From Sphingomonas kyeonggiensis (GTDB lineage Bacteria; Pseudomonadota; Alphaproteobacteria; Sphingomonadales; Sphingomonadaceae): a stretch of 64,000 nucleotides of DNA. Made by a program: the position numbers and the translations under genes. Location: assembly GCF_014204495.1 (NCBI RefSeq), contig NZ_JACHLN010000004.1:496001-560000 (forward strand), given 5' to 3'. This document shows, piece by piece, positions 16,499 through 24,682 of this stretch. Below the pieces are notes generated by a model that made no database searches, was not told the DNA's origin, and was given only the letters and a program-made list of their open reading frames with translations. Each line of letters starts with the position of its first letter. Position 1 is the stretch's first letter.

Positions 16499-17650
16499 TT
16501 ATTGCTGCCCCAGCTCCGACCTTATCGCTTCCCCATCGGCATCGATCCCCGGCGGGACAACGCCCTCGGGCACCCCCCGCACCCCGAAGCGGATCGGGAG
16601 CGGCATCTCGACATAGTCGCCCTCCTCCGGATGGCTTCGCGGACGGAAGAAACCCGTCGCCGCCAAATGCGGGTCGTCGCGGATCGCATCGAGATCACGG
16701 ACCGGCATGCAGGGCACGCCGCCGGCGTTGAGGATCTTCACCCAGTCCGCACTGGTCCTCGCCGGGGTGAACCGCGCGATCTCTCCATAAAGCGCACTGA
16801 TATTGCGCAACCGGTCCATCGGCGTGGCGAAGCGGGGATCGTCGAACACGTCCGTCGCACCCAGCAGCTCGAACAGCTTGGCGATCGTCGCCGGCGTATA
16901 GGGCACGATGCTGACATGCCCGTCGGCCGTCGGGAAAGGCTGGCGATTGGGATCGATCTGGCGCGGATAGCCGGCGGGCTCGAGCGGCGGATCGAAGGCG
17001 GCGCCGAACAGATGCTCCTGCAGCATGAAATGCGCGAAGCTCTCGAACAGCGGCACCTCGACGAACTGCCCCTCTCCGCTGCGCAGCCGGTGGACCAAAG
17101 CACCGAGCACCGCCTGTGCACCGTAGAGCCCGGCAACCTTGTCGGCGATCAGCGAGGGCAGGTAGCGCGGCGCCGGATTGCCGTCGGCGCGGGGCAACAG
17201 GGTGGCGGTGCCGGTCGCGGCCTGGATGACGTCGTCATAGGCCTGCAAGCCGGCATAGGGGCCGCCCGAGCCGAAGCCCTGGCAATGGACATAGACGATG
17301 TCGCCGCGCAGCCCGCGCACCGCTTCATAGCCGAAGCCGAGCCGCTCCATCGCCTCGCCGCGGACATTGTGGATGAACACATCGGCGGTGGCGAGCAGGC
17401 GACGCATGGTTTCGGCGTCTTCGGGCACCTTGAGGTCGAGCGCGATCGCGCGCTTGCCGCGGTTGAGCGTGCAATGCACTGGCCCCATCTGCCGCGCAGC
17501 AGCCCGGGATCGGCCGAACTGGCGGGTCTGGTCGCCACCCGGCGCCTCGACCTTGATCACCTCCGCGCCCATGTCCGCGAGCATCTGGGTGGCATAGGGG
17601 CCGAACACGATCGTCGTCATGTCGACGATGCGGATGCCCTCCAGCATCAT
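16499..17650 (-). CDS. CaiB/BaiF family class III CoA-transferase
   Basis: A 383-aa formyl-CoA-transferase-fold protein. The Rossmann segment (EGIRIVDMTTIVFGPYATQM), the NRGKRAIALDLK block and the catalytic aspartate region SLIADKVAG (D170) are present. Unlike the racemase at 4033 it lacks the GHD...GDFGG pair, so a CoA-transferase role is more likely. Such enzymes move CoA between acids without ATP. The start uses one of two tandem ATGs (17650 or 17647) that overlap the glutathione-transferase stop. It is the last gene of the thiolase-like/GST/CoA-transferase operon. Donor and acceptor acids are unknown. Confidence 0.88.
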   Translation of the reverse strand: MMLEGIRIVDMTTIVFGPYATQMLADMGAEVIKVEAPGGDQTRQFGRSRAAARQMGPVHCTLNRGKRAIALDLKVPEDAETMRRLLATADVFIHNVRGEAMERLGFGYEAVRGLRGDIVYVHCQGFGSGGPYAGLQAYDDVIQAATGTATLLPRADGNPAPRYLPSLIADKVAGLYGAQAVLGALVHRLRSGEGQFVEVPLFESFAHFMLQEHLFGAAFDPPLEPAGYPRQIDPNRQPFPTADGHVSIVPYTPATIAKLFELLGATDVFDDPRFATPMDRLRNISALYGEIARFTPARTSADWVKILNAGGVPCMPVRDLDAIRDDPHLAATGFFRPRSHPEEGDYVEMPLPIRFGVRGVPEGVVPPGIDADGEAIRSELGQQ

Positions 17651-18282
17651 GCTGCCTGCTCCTTCAGCTGCGCCGCCTTGGCACGACCAAGGGCCGGGCG
17701 TGCGCGCAGCCGCTCCCAATAGGCGGCGACGCGCGGCAGGCCGCCATCACCGATGCGGAGGAACTCGGCGAGCATCAGCGCATAGCCGACCGAGATGTCG
17801 GCGGCAGTAAAGCGGCCACCGGCGACATGATCGCCTTCGGCCAGCATCGCTTCGAGGCCGCGCAGGCGAGCGAGATACCATTGCCGGTAGTCGTCCGCGA
17901 CCTGCGGCACCCGCCGCGCCTCAGCCTCCAGCATCGCGTAGCGCAGCACCAGGGTCTGCGGGAAAGTGAGCGTGGCCTCGCCGAACGAAAGCGCGTCGAG
18001 ATAGGCCGCATAGCCGGACTCGCCGGGAGCGATGGCGAAGCGGCCGTCACCCCGCGTAGTCGCGAGATACTGGCAGATCGCGGCGGACTCGGTCATCCGC
18101 GCCTCGCCTTCCAGGAAGAGCGGGATGGTGCCGAGCGGGTTGAGCTCGAGATAGCCGGGCGCGCGGTCCCGTGGCGGGAAGGGCAGCAGTTCCAGCCGAT
18201 ATCCGGCTTCCAGCTCCTCCAGCATCCAGAGCACGCGGAACGAGCGGGCGTCTCGGCAATGATACAGGGTTGGGATCGTCAT
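17647..18282 (-). CDS. Glutathione S-transferase
   Basis: A 211-aa cytosolic glutathione S-transferase with an N-terminal thioredoxin-like domain (TIPTLYHCRDARSFRVLWML, then NPLGTIPLFLEG and the glutathione-contacting MTESAAICQYL near 66-77) and a helical C-terminal domain (RFTAADISVGYAL). It conjugates or transfers glutathione, for example to open epoxides or isomerise enones. The start at 18282 overlaps the upstream stop as ATGA, and its own stop overlaps the next gene, so the three genes form a coupled unit. Its presence among acyl-CoA genes suggests detoxification of a reactive cleavage intermediate; that is inference. Confidence 0.88.
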   Translation of the reverse strand: MTIPTLYHCRDARSFRVLWMLEELEAGYRLELLPFPPRDRAPGYLELNPLGTIPLFLEGEARMTESAAICQYLATTRGDGRFAIAPGESGYAAYLDALSFGEATLTFPQTLVLRYAMLEAEARRVPQVADDYRQWYLARLRGLEAMLAEGDHVAGGRFTAADISVGYALMLAEFLRIGDGGLPRVAAYWERLRARPALGRAKAAQLKEQAA

Positions 18283-19748
18283 TGCGGGCTCCACTGGCCT
18301 TGGTCGTTGATCGTGCCGATCAGGCCGACGGGAAAACGCGCTTCGCCGGTTATCAGCGCGAGCGTCTCGCTATCCTCGGACGGCACCGTGGCGAGGGTGC
18401 GAGCGCCTTCAAGCGTGCGCAGCACGACCACGCCGCGATCGACCGATCCGTCGCGCTGGTACAGGACCGTCGCGCTTTCGAGCGTCGCCGGCCCCGGTTC
18501 CGGTTCGACCAGTTCGGGCACCGGTCCGCGCCGGGCATCCGCTGCGGCCTGCACCGAATAGCCGGGAGCGATAGGCACGCCGGGCTCGCGCGACAGGACC
18601 AGCGCATGATGCTTGGTGACGAACTCGCCCTGGCCGTAGAGCAACCCGGTGCCGCCACCGCGCAGCACCCGCACCATCGCGCAGGCGGCGTGCAGCATAT
18701 AGTTGCTGAGCGGGCCGCCGAAGAAGGTCAGGCCGCCGGTGACGCTCGGTTCGACATCGGGGCCGAGACCCAGGCTGCGGCGCGCCATCTTGGGGACGCA
18801 GGGGAAGCAGCTGTACAGCTCGAGCGCGTCGAAGCCGCCGGGCGCCAGCGCCGATGCCGCGGCGAGTACCGCGTCCTGCGCCGGGCTCCCTGCGAACCCA
18901 TCGCGCGCGAGGAAATCGCGCGGCTCGCTGGCCGCCGCCCCGCCGAGGATATGGATCATGCGCTGGTCGGGGATGCCGGCCGCGCGGGCGACCTCAAGGC
19001 TGGTGACGATCACCGCCGCGCCCTGGTTCACCGCCGGGTTGGCAACCATCAGCTTGGTATAGGGCCAGGCGATCAGCCGGTTGGCCTCGGAAGGCGTGAC
19101 GATCTCATGCGCGGTCGGGGCCTTGCGCATCCAGGTCCGGGGGTTCTCGGCGGCGGCCTTGGCGTATCGCGCCCAGAGCGTGCCCGACTCCGCCCGTGCT
19201 TCCTCCGGCGATTGGCCCCAGGCGGCGGCGCTGGCCATCTCGAACAGCGGATAGACCTGGGTAGGGGTCGACAGGCCGTGGCGCAGCGCGAGCGGGTGGA
19301 CGATATCGGCCCCGCGTAGCGGCGAGGGTGCGTCCCTGGCGAAGGGCGTCCAGGGTGGCATCTCGCCTTCGCGCTTGGCCCGCGCCGCACTGTGCTGCGC
19401 CTCCGCACCGCAGACCAGCGCAACCTTGCTTTCCCCCCGGGCGATCCGCAGCGCCGCTTCGTGGAGCAGGCCGATCGGGGATTCGCCGCCAACCTCGTGA
19501 AAGGCCCGTGTACGCGGTGCGATGTCGAGCTCGGCGCAGAGCGACGCGGCGACATCCGCATAGCGCCAGCTGACGATGCTCACCACGTCGAGCGCATCGA
19601 CCTGGCCGAGCAGCCCGACACCGGCATCCGCATCGGCGGCGCGCACGGCCTCGGCCATCAGCGTCAGCGGCTCCTTGGCCGACGCAATCGCGAAGGGGCG
19701 GTCGATCGACTCCCCGATGCCCACAATCACGGGCGTGTCTGGCGCCAT
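18279..19748 (-). CDS. Thiolase-like acetyl-CoA acetyltransferase (SCP-x type)
   Basis: A 489-aa member of the thiolase-like group often annotated as acetyl-CoA acetyltransferase with a C-terminal OB-like extension. The N-terminal part begins PVIVGIGESIDRPF and the thiolase core carries ELYSCFPCVPK and GGLTFFGGPLSNYMLHA; the residues after about 400 form the extra domain. Relatives occur in sterol and isoprenoid side-chain degradation as SCP-x-type thiolases. The nucleophilic cysteine is less obvious than in the thiolase at 1862 (GESPIGLLHEAA replaces the usual CxS box), so catalysis may depend on a different residue or partner. GGGAGAGG precedes the ATG. It is divergent from the ligase at 19894 across the second LuxR-type palindrome. 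Confidence 0.8.
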   Translation of the reverse strand: MAPDTPVIVGIGESIDRPFAIASAKEPLTLMAEAVRAADADAGVGLLGQVDALDVVSIVSWRYADVAASLCAELDIAPRTRAFHEVGGESPIGLLHEAALRIARGESKVALVCGAEAQHSAARAKREGEMPPWTPFARDAPSPLRGADIVHPLALRHGLSTPTQVYPLFEMASAAAWGQSPEEARAESGTLWARYAKAAAENPRTWMRKAPTAHEIVTPSEANRLIAWPYTKLMVANPAVNQGAAVIVTSLEVARAAGIPDQRMIHILGGAAASEPRDFLARDGFAGSPAQDAVLAAASALAPGGFDALELYSCFPCVPKMARRSLGLGPDVEPSVTGGLTFFGGPLSNYMLHAACAMVRVLRGGGTGLLYGQGEFVTKHHALVLSREPGVPIAPGYSVQAAADARRGPVPELVEPEPGPATLESATVLYQRDGSVDRGVVVLRTLEGARTLATVPSEDSETLALITGEARFPVGLIGTINDQGQWSPQ

Positions 19749-19801
19749 TTTCCTCTCCCTGGTCGCCCACCCGGTATCGCCGCCCGCCCCGGCCTGCGGA
19801 A

Positions 19802-19818
19802 CTATCACTAGCGATAGC
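19802..19818. promoter_or_regulatory. Candidate LuxR-type operator, copy 2
   Basis: CTATCACTAGCGATAGC lies between the divergent thiolase-like/GST/CoA-transferase operon and the acyl-CoA ligase at 19894. It is 14/17 identical to the copy at 11262. The outer seven bases on each side (CTATCAC and CGATAGC) are the same in both, as expected for one regulator binding both sites. Confidence 0.55.
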
Positions 19819-19893
19819 AGCGCATTTCCGCGGTTCGGCTATGCTGCGCATCGGAGAGCGGAAACCGCTTCCGAGGAGAGGAGAGAGGGCCGA

Positions 19894-21426
19894 ATGCATC
19901 CCTGCGTCCACGCCGAAACCGCGCCGGAGAAACCCGCGCTGATCCTGGCCGAAACTGGCCAGACCCTGACCTACGGCGAGCTTGAAGCCCGCTCGAACCA
20001 GGCGGCGCAGCTGTTCCGCGCGCTGGGTTTCCAGCCGGGTGATGCGATCGCGGTGCTGCTCGAAAACCATTTCCGCTTCCTCGAGATCGCCTGGGGCGCG
20101 CAACGGGCCGGGCTGTATTTCGTCGCGGTATCCTCGCGGCTGACGGCGAGCGAAGCCGCGTTCATTGTGCAGGACAGCGGCGCGCGGGTGCTGATCTCCT
20201 CCCGGGCACTGGCATCGGTTGCGAGCGCGGTGGCGGCGGAAGTGGCGCTGGACGACGTGGCGCTGTTCATGCTCGATGGCGCCGTGCCGCCTTTCCGCGG
20301 CTGGGAAGCCGAGGCCGGCGCGATGCCGACCAGCCGCATCGCAGACGAGCGCGCCGGCACCGACATGCTCTATTCCTCGGGCACCACCGGGCGGCCCAAG
20401 GGCATCCGCCCGCAGCTGCCCGAGACCGACATCACCATGCCCAACGCCATGGTCGGCATCGCCCGGCATGCGGCGGTGGACGGCGATACCGTCTATCTCT
20501 CCCCCGCCCCGCTCTACCACGCCGCGCCGCTGCGCTGGTGCATGGCGGTGCACCGGCTGGGCGGCACGGTGGTCGTCATGGAGAAGTTCGACCCCGATCA
20601 GGCGCTGGCGCTGATCGAGCGGCACCGGGTGACGCATGCGCAATGGGTGCCCACCCATTTCATCCGCATGCTCAAGCTGCCCGACGAAGCCCGCAGCCGG
20701 CACGACCTGACCAGCCTGCGCATGGCGATCCATGCCGCCGCGCCCTGCCCCGTGCCGGTCAAGCAGGCGATGATCGACTGGTGGGGGCCGGTGCTGCTCG
20801 AATATTATGCCGGGACCGAAGGCAATGGCCTGACGATGATCGGCGCCAGGGACTGGCTGGCCCACCCCGGATCGGTGGGTCGCGCGGTGCTGGGGACGAT
20901 CCGGATCTGCGACGAGGAAGGCGAACCGCTGCCCACCGGCGAAACCGGGCTGGTCCATTTCGAAGGTGGGCCCGGATTTCACTATCACAACGATCCTGAG
21001 AAGACCGAAGCTGCCGCCAACCGCCATGGCTGGACCACGCTGGGCGATGTCGGCCATGTCGATGCCGACGGGTTTCTCTACCTTACCGACCGCAAGAGCT
21101 TCATGATCATTTCCGGCGGGGTGAACATCTATCCGCAGGAGATCGAGAACCTGCTGGTGCTCCATCCCAAGGTGGCCGATGTGGCGGTGATCGGGGCACC
21201 GCACCCCGATATGGGCGAACAGGTTATCGCGGTGGTCGAGCCAGGGGAGGGATTCGAACCTTCCTCCGCGCTCGCCGAGGAACTGGCCGAATGGCTCGCC
21301 CCGCAGCTCTCCCGCGTGAAGCAGCCGCGGCGGATCGATTTCGTCGACCAACTGCCGCGCCACCCCACGGGCAAGCTCTACAAAAGGCTGCTGCGCGACC
21401 GCTACTGGGCGCAAGTCGAGGCCTGA
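19894..21426 (+). CDS. AMP-forming acyl-CoA synthetase
   Basis: A 510-aa ANL-family ligase with the adenylation P-loop MLYSSGTTGRPKGIRPQLP (near 155-173), EYYAGTEGNG, the hinge GDVGHVDADGFLYLTDR and the C-terminal PRHPTGKLYKR lysine. It forms acyl-CoA from an acid, ATP and CoA. GAGGAGAGGAGAGAGGG upstream decides the start at 19894. It differs substantially from the 8123-9736 ligase, so the two probably activate different acids. It is divergent from the thiolase-like operon and convergent with the RoxA-like dihaem protein. Substrate is unknown. Confidence 0.9.
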   Translation: MHPCVHAETAPEKPALILAETGQTLTYGELEARSNQAAQLFRALGFQPGDAIAVLLENHFRFLEIAWGAQRAGLYFVAVSSRLTASEAAFIVQDSGARVLISSRALASVASAVAAEVALDDVALFMLDGAVPPFRGWEAEAGAMPTSRIADERAGTDMLYSSGTTGRPKGIRPQLPETDITMPNAMVGIARHAAVDGDTVYLSPAPLYHAAPLRWCMAVHRLGGTVVVMEKFDPDQALALIERHRVTHAQWVPTHFIRMLKLPDEARSRHDLTSLRMAIHAAAPCPVPVKQAMIDWWGPVLLEYYAGTEGNGLTMIGARDWLAHPGSVGRAVLGTIRICDEEGEPLPTGETGLVHFEGGPGFHYHNDPEKTEAAANRHGWTTLGDVGHVDADGFLYLTDRKSFMIISGGVNIYPQEIENLLVLHPKVADVAVIGAPHPDMGEQVIAVVEPGEGFEPSSALAEELAEWLAPQLSRVKQPRRIDFVDQLPRHPTGKLYKRLLRDRYWAQVEA

Positions 21427-21499
21427 CCGATTCAAGGAGCGGCCGGCCTGGAAACCGGCCGCCCAAGCCAGCCAGATGAAATCCTACATTGCAAGGCGC

Positions 21500-23515
21500 T
21501 CACAGCGTCTTGAGATACTCCAGCAGCGCCAGCCGCTCGGCATCGGTGAGCGACTGGGTGAAGGTATGGCCGCCATTGCCGTCGCCATAGAGGTTGCTGT
21601 TGAAGCTCATCCGCGAACGGATCTGCTCGTCGGTGATCGGCGGCGGCGTCTGGTAGGCCAGGTTGAGATAGCCCGCCGCCGAATTGGCGAAGGCCGAATA
21701 GAAGCGGTCCGGCGTCGCCTGGCCGTTGCACGGCTGATAGGGCGGGACCGAAGGCGAGCTGCTGCAGTTCAGCGTCTCGTACTTCCAGCCGAGCTTGGCG
21801 AAGTCGTAGGACGCATAGCTATAGTCATAGCCCTGGTTCTTGCCGCCGATGCCCGCCGGCGAATAGGGCCGCTTCCACACCGCCGGACGATCCGACGGCT
21901 TCAATATGCCCCAGATATCGGGGACGCTGCCATTGTGCAGGAACGGCCCGCCCGCCCAGGCGCCATAGAGCGGCGGCGAGACATAGCCCTTGGGCTCGAC
22001 CCATTCGTTCGGCCCGAGCGGCGAATAGATCGGCCCGCCATTGTCATAGACCGCGCGATAGACCCGGCGGATCGAGCTGGCGATCAGCGACTCGACCGGA
22101 TAGCCATACCAGCTCGGGCTGAGCGAGTTGTACGCCCACCAGCTGCTGTTCCAGGCGCGGCGCTGGCGCGGATCGGCGAACAGGTTGAACCGGCGCGGAT
22201 CGGTCTGGATCGTCTCGATCGGCGTGACATTGCCCGGCAGGCCCTTGAGCCGCGGATCGGGCAGATAGGCGGTGTCGTTGGCATAGCGCGGCGAATAGAC
22301 GCCGTGGCAGCTCGCGCAGGAGCCGTTGCCCGGCTGGCGCGGAATCTCGACATTGGCGCCGTTCGCCCAGAGATCGCGCTGGTGGAAGATCACCGCGCCC
22401 TGCTCGGCCAGCAGCCGATCGATCGTGCCGGGATATTTGGGCGCCGAGAGCGAGAGCAGGAAGTTGTTGATGTCCTCGAAATCGCTCTCCAGCGCGCGCC
22501 GGCCCGCGGCATCGCGGGTGATCGAGGCGACACCGAACGCCATCTCCGAATGGACGTTGTCCGAAGTCAGCGAACCGTCCCAGAACTGCCGCGTCTTGAA
22601 GGCACGGTTGAACCAGGCCGGCGCCTTGGTCATGCCGCCTGCCGGCGTGTCGGGCGTATATTCGAGCAGGCTGGGGGCGAGCTGCAGCGTGTCCATGTCG
22701 AACAGGGCGGGCAGCAGGGTGATCAGGCCGATCGCGTCGCTGGAGCCGCGGCCGTCGCTCCACGGGATCGGCAGCGCGAGGCCGAGCCAGGTGACCGGGC
22801 TGGTGCGGAACAGGTCCGAGGCGAGCAGGCCGGCGTCGTTGGCGCTGTTGGCCAGGCCCCAGGTGAAGCCGGACTCGCTCGCATTGCCCAGCCGCGAGTC
22901 ATGGCAGGCCGAGCAGGACGCGGTGATCGTGCCGGTCCATTTGCCGTCATCGCCCTTGCCCTGGATCAGGCCGAGCGGGAGCTGGCCCGAGCCGCCATTG
23001 GTGGTGTTCGGGTTCTCGCCCGGCAGCGGATAGGGATTGCGGAAGGGCGCGGGATAGAAGCCGTAGCGCTTCTCGACCTGCTCGTTGAAATCGGCGGGCT
23101 TGGAGGAGAGCCCCCAGACCGCCCAGACCTTGTCGTAATCCTGGGCGCGCGAGAAGGGCAGGAAATATTGCCGCGTCTCGAGGTTCTGCTTGCCGCGCGC
23201 GACGCTGGCGCGCCAGGCGCCGCAGGTGCTGGGCCGCGCCGGCAGCCGGTTGACCCAGGGCGCCCCCGGATTGTGCAGGTTGGTGAAGAAGGAATTGAAG
23301 CGGACCGCGCCGTTCGGGTTCGAATTGACGCTGGGCACGATCAGCGTGCGCGGATCGACCGGCAGCGGCGTCGCATCCGACTTGCCGGCGCACCCGGCGG
23401 CGAGCGGCGAGCGGATCGCGGCTTCGTCGAGCAGCGGCTGGGTCTGTGCCAGCGCGGCGGGGGCAAGCGTGAGGGGTATCGCAGCGCTCGCGAGCAGGGC
23501 AGTCCAGTTGGCCAT
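21500..23515 (-). CDS. RoxA/RoxB-like dihaem c-type oxygenase (candidate rubber oxygenase)
   Basis: A 671-aa secreted protein with a Sec signal peptide (to LAPAALAQ, about residue 24) and two haem c motifs, CSACH at residues 201-205 and CASCH at 400-404. The motif identities, their 199-residue separation and the total length match RoxA of Steroidobacter cummioxidans (recalled: CSACH191-195, CASCH390-394, about 678 aa precursor), which cleaves poly(cis-1,4-isoprene). Ordinary dihaem cytochrome c peroxidases, such as the 359-aa one at 43564, are about half this size. GGGAGAAGG decides the start at 23515 rather than 23530. Neighbouring aldehyde dehydrogenase, acyl-CoA ligases and methylacyl-CoA racemase would suit its keto-aldehyde products. 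RoxA-type activity is inference; a MauG-type oxidase is the alternative. Confidence 0.8.
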   Translation of the reverse strand: MANWTALLASAAIPLTLAPAALAQTQPLLDEAAIRSPLAAGCAGKSDATPLPVDPRTLIVPSVNSNPNGAVRFNSFFTNLHNPGAPWVNRLPARPSTCGAWRASVARGKQNLETRQYFLPFSRAQDYDKVWAVWGLSSKPADFNEQVEKRYGFYPAPFRNPYPLPGENPNTTNGGSGQLPLGLIQGKGDDGKWTGTITASCSACHDSRLGNASESGFTWGLANSANDAGLLASDLFRTSPVTWLGLALPIPWSDGRGSSDAIGLITLLPALFDMDTLQLAPSLLEYTPDTPAGGMTKAPAWFNRAFKTRQFWDGSLTSDNVHSEMAFGVASITRDAAGRRALESDFEDINNFLLSLSAPKYPGTIDRLLAEQGAVIFHQRDLWANGANVEIPRQPGNGSCASCHGVYSPRYANDTAYLPDPRLKGLPGNVTPIETIQTDPRRFNLFADPRQRRAWNSSWWAYNSLSPSWYGYPVESLIASSIRRVYRAVYDNGGPIYSPLGPNEWVEPKGYVSPPLYGAWAGGPFLHNGSVPDIWGILKPSDRPAVWKRPYSPAGIGGKNQGYDYSYASYDFAKLGWKYETLNCSSSPSVPPYQPCNGQATPDRFYSAFANSAAGYLNLAYQTPPPITDEQIRSRMSFNSNLYGDGNGGHTFTQSLTDAERLALLEYLKTL

Positions 23516-23655
23516 CGCACCTTCTCCCATTGTCGCCGGTCACCCCTGCGGACGGGCCGCATGTGCCGGCATTTGATCGGAAAATGCTGCGAGGGTGCGG
23601 AGGCGGCAAGCTGGCGAACGTGGCAGGTTTGGGTGCGTTATCCCCCGCTTACTCC

Positions 23656-23789
23656 GTCATCCCCGCGAAGGCGGGGATCCAGGGTAGCTCGGGTGGACGA
23701 GGCAATTGCACGTATCGCCAGTGGAGGCGTGCGCGGAAGCCGAGAGGGCATTTCCCGTGACTCTGGATCCCCGCCTGCGCGGGGATGAC
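23656..23789. repeat. 134-bp bipartite inverted repeat, family B copy 2
   Basis: Starts GTCATCCCCGCGAAGGCGGG and ends with the inverted CCCGCCTGCGCGGGGATGAC. It has the same length and arm sequence as the copy at 3853-3986, while the inner 80 bases are only loosely alike (shared GGGTA start and GACTCTGGATC end). Confidence 0.85.
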
Positions 23790-23815
23790 GGGGTTGAGTT
23801 TGGGTCACCGCCTTC

Positions 23816-23840
23816 AATCCTCCCCCGGAGGGGGAGGATT
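23816..23840. terminator. Perfect 11-bp hairpin between repeats
   Basis: AATCCTCCCCC-GGA-GGGGGAGGATT is a perfect inverted repeat with a three-base loop, placed between family B copy 2 and family A copy 2. No T-run follows directly, so it may be a structural part of the repeat block rather than a terminator. Confidence 0.4.
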
Positions 23841-23846
23841 GGTTCC

Positions 23847-23946
23847 GTTCCCCGGCGAAGGCCGGGGCCCAGTTTCGGCGTACTATCGATGGCGCAGGAG
23901 ACTCACGAACGACATGGCAACTGGACCCCGGCCTTCGCCGGGGAAC
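23847..23946. repeat. 100-bp bipartite inverted repeat, family A copy 2
   Basis: GTTCCCCGGCGAAGGCCGGG and its complement bracket an inner sequence containing TATCGATGGCGCAGGAGACT, which recurs almost unchanged in copies 3 and 4. The inner conservation shows that this is a mobile or copied unit rather than two chance hairpins. Confidence 0.85.
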
Positions 23947-23985
23947 TGTAGTGCCAAGTGCCGCATCCCGAAGCTCACCCAAGCC

Positions 23986-24564
23986 CTACAGCCGCGTCAG
24001 CGGCCTGCCTTCCGTCCCCAGGCATTGCCCCGAGCGCTTCGCGTCCATCGTCATCGTGACCGATACCTTGCCCGCCGCGCCCGGCTGCTGGGCGCTCTGG
24101 CTGTCGGTGGTGACGACCAGCTTGTAGGTGTCGCGGGCATAGCTGCCCGACATCGCCATCGAGCGGGTGCCCATCTGGTCCGAGCAGCGCAGCATGCCGT
24201 CGATCCTGCCCTTGCCCATCGCGAAGCGCTCATAGCGGCAGGCCTGGTTCTCCTCGCCGACATAGAAGGCGCCCTTCTTCACGTCCGCGGCGGTCAGGCA
24301 GCTCGCGGCCACCTGGGGCTGGCGCATGCTCGCCTTGAGCTTGTCGACGAACCCCGCCGGCATGCCCGGGGCATCGACCTGGTTGAGGGTGATCCTGGTC
24401 TCCCAGCGCCCGGGCTGGGCGAAGTCACTGCTGGCCGCGACCTTGCGGATCTGCTGGGCGACGACCGAGCCCGATTCATTGCGCAGATCGACGCTCGAAC
24501 CCCAATCGCAGCCGGCCACAAGCAACAGGAAGGGGATCGCCGATCCCACCTGAAATCGCGTCAT
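23986..24564 (-). CDS. DUF3617-type lipoprotein
   Basis: A 192-aa predicted lipoprotein: a signal segment (VGSAIPFLLLVAGC) ends in an LVAGC lipobox with the lipidated cysteine near residue 19. The mature part (PGRWETRITLNQVDAPGMP, four further cysteines, and CRYERFAMGKGRIDGMLRC) matches the DUF3617 pattern common in sphingomonads. These proteins are periplasmic or membrane anchored and have no established function. GGGAGAGTTGG supports the start at 24564. It is divergent from the second LuxR-type gene with 118 bases between, and follows repeat family A copy 2 at its 3' side. No link to the catabolic genes is evident. Confidence 0.75.
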   Translation of the reverse strand: MTRFQVGSAIPFLLLVAGCDWGSSVDLRNESGSVVAQQIRKVAASSDFAQPGRWETRITLNQVDAPGMPAGFVDKLKASMRQPQVAASCLTAADVKKGAFYVGEENQACRYERFAMGKGRIDGMLRCSDQMGTRSMAMSGSYARDTYKLVVTTDSQSAQQPGAAGKVSVTMTMDAKRSGQCLGTEGRPLTRL

Positions 24565-24682
24565 CCAACTCTCCCATTTCGCTCCGTTTTCTGGCTTCCG
24601 GAGGCTGCTTGTTTGATGCAGACCATCGCCTGCCGGCAAAACAGATCAAGCTGGTACCCGTTACAGGGTTCGGGAGAGAGGC

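Larger units (their letters stand above)
23516..23985. other. 470-bp intergenic stretch with two repeat elements
   Basis: Between the divergent-side start of the RoxA-like gene and the stop of the lipoprotein gene there is no credible coding region. It holds, in order, a short upstream region of the RoxA-like gene, family B repeat copy 2, an 11-bp-stem hairpin and family A repeat copy 2. Reading frames through it translate only the repeats. Confidence 0.75.

Noticed and set aside
21500..23515. Annotation as an ordinary cytochrome c peroxidase
   Set aside because: The size, haem-motif spacing and long N-terminal region differ from classical dihaem peroxidases and fit the Rox group better.
23656..23946. 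A CRISPR array or integron-like cassette from clustered repeats
   Set aside because: There are only two elements of different families, each an inverted rather than direct repeat, with no regular spacers or cas genes.
24640..24682. A third copy of the LuxR-type operator before the second LuxR-type gene
   Set aside because: Only a weak CTGGTA/TTACAG symmetry is visible, without the CTATCAC/CGATAGC arms.
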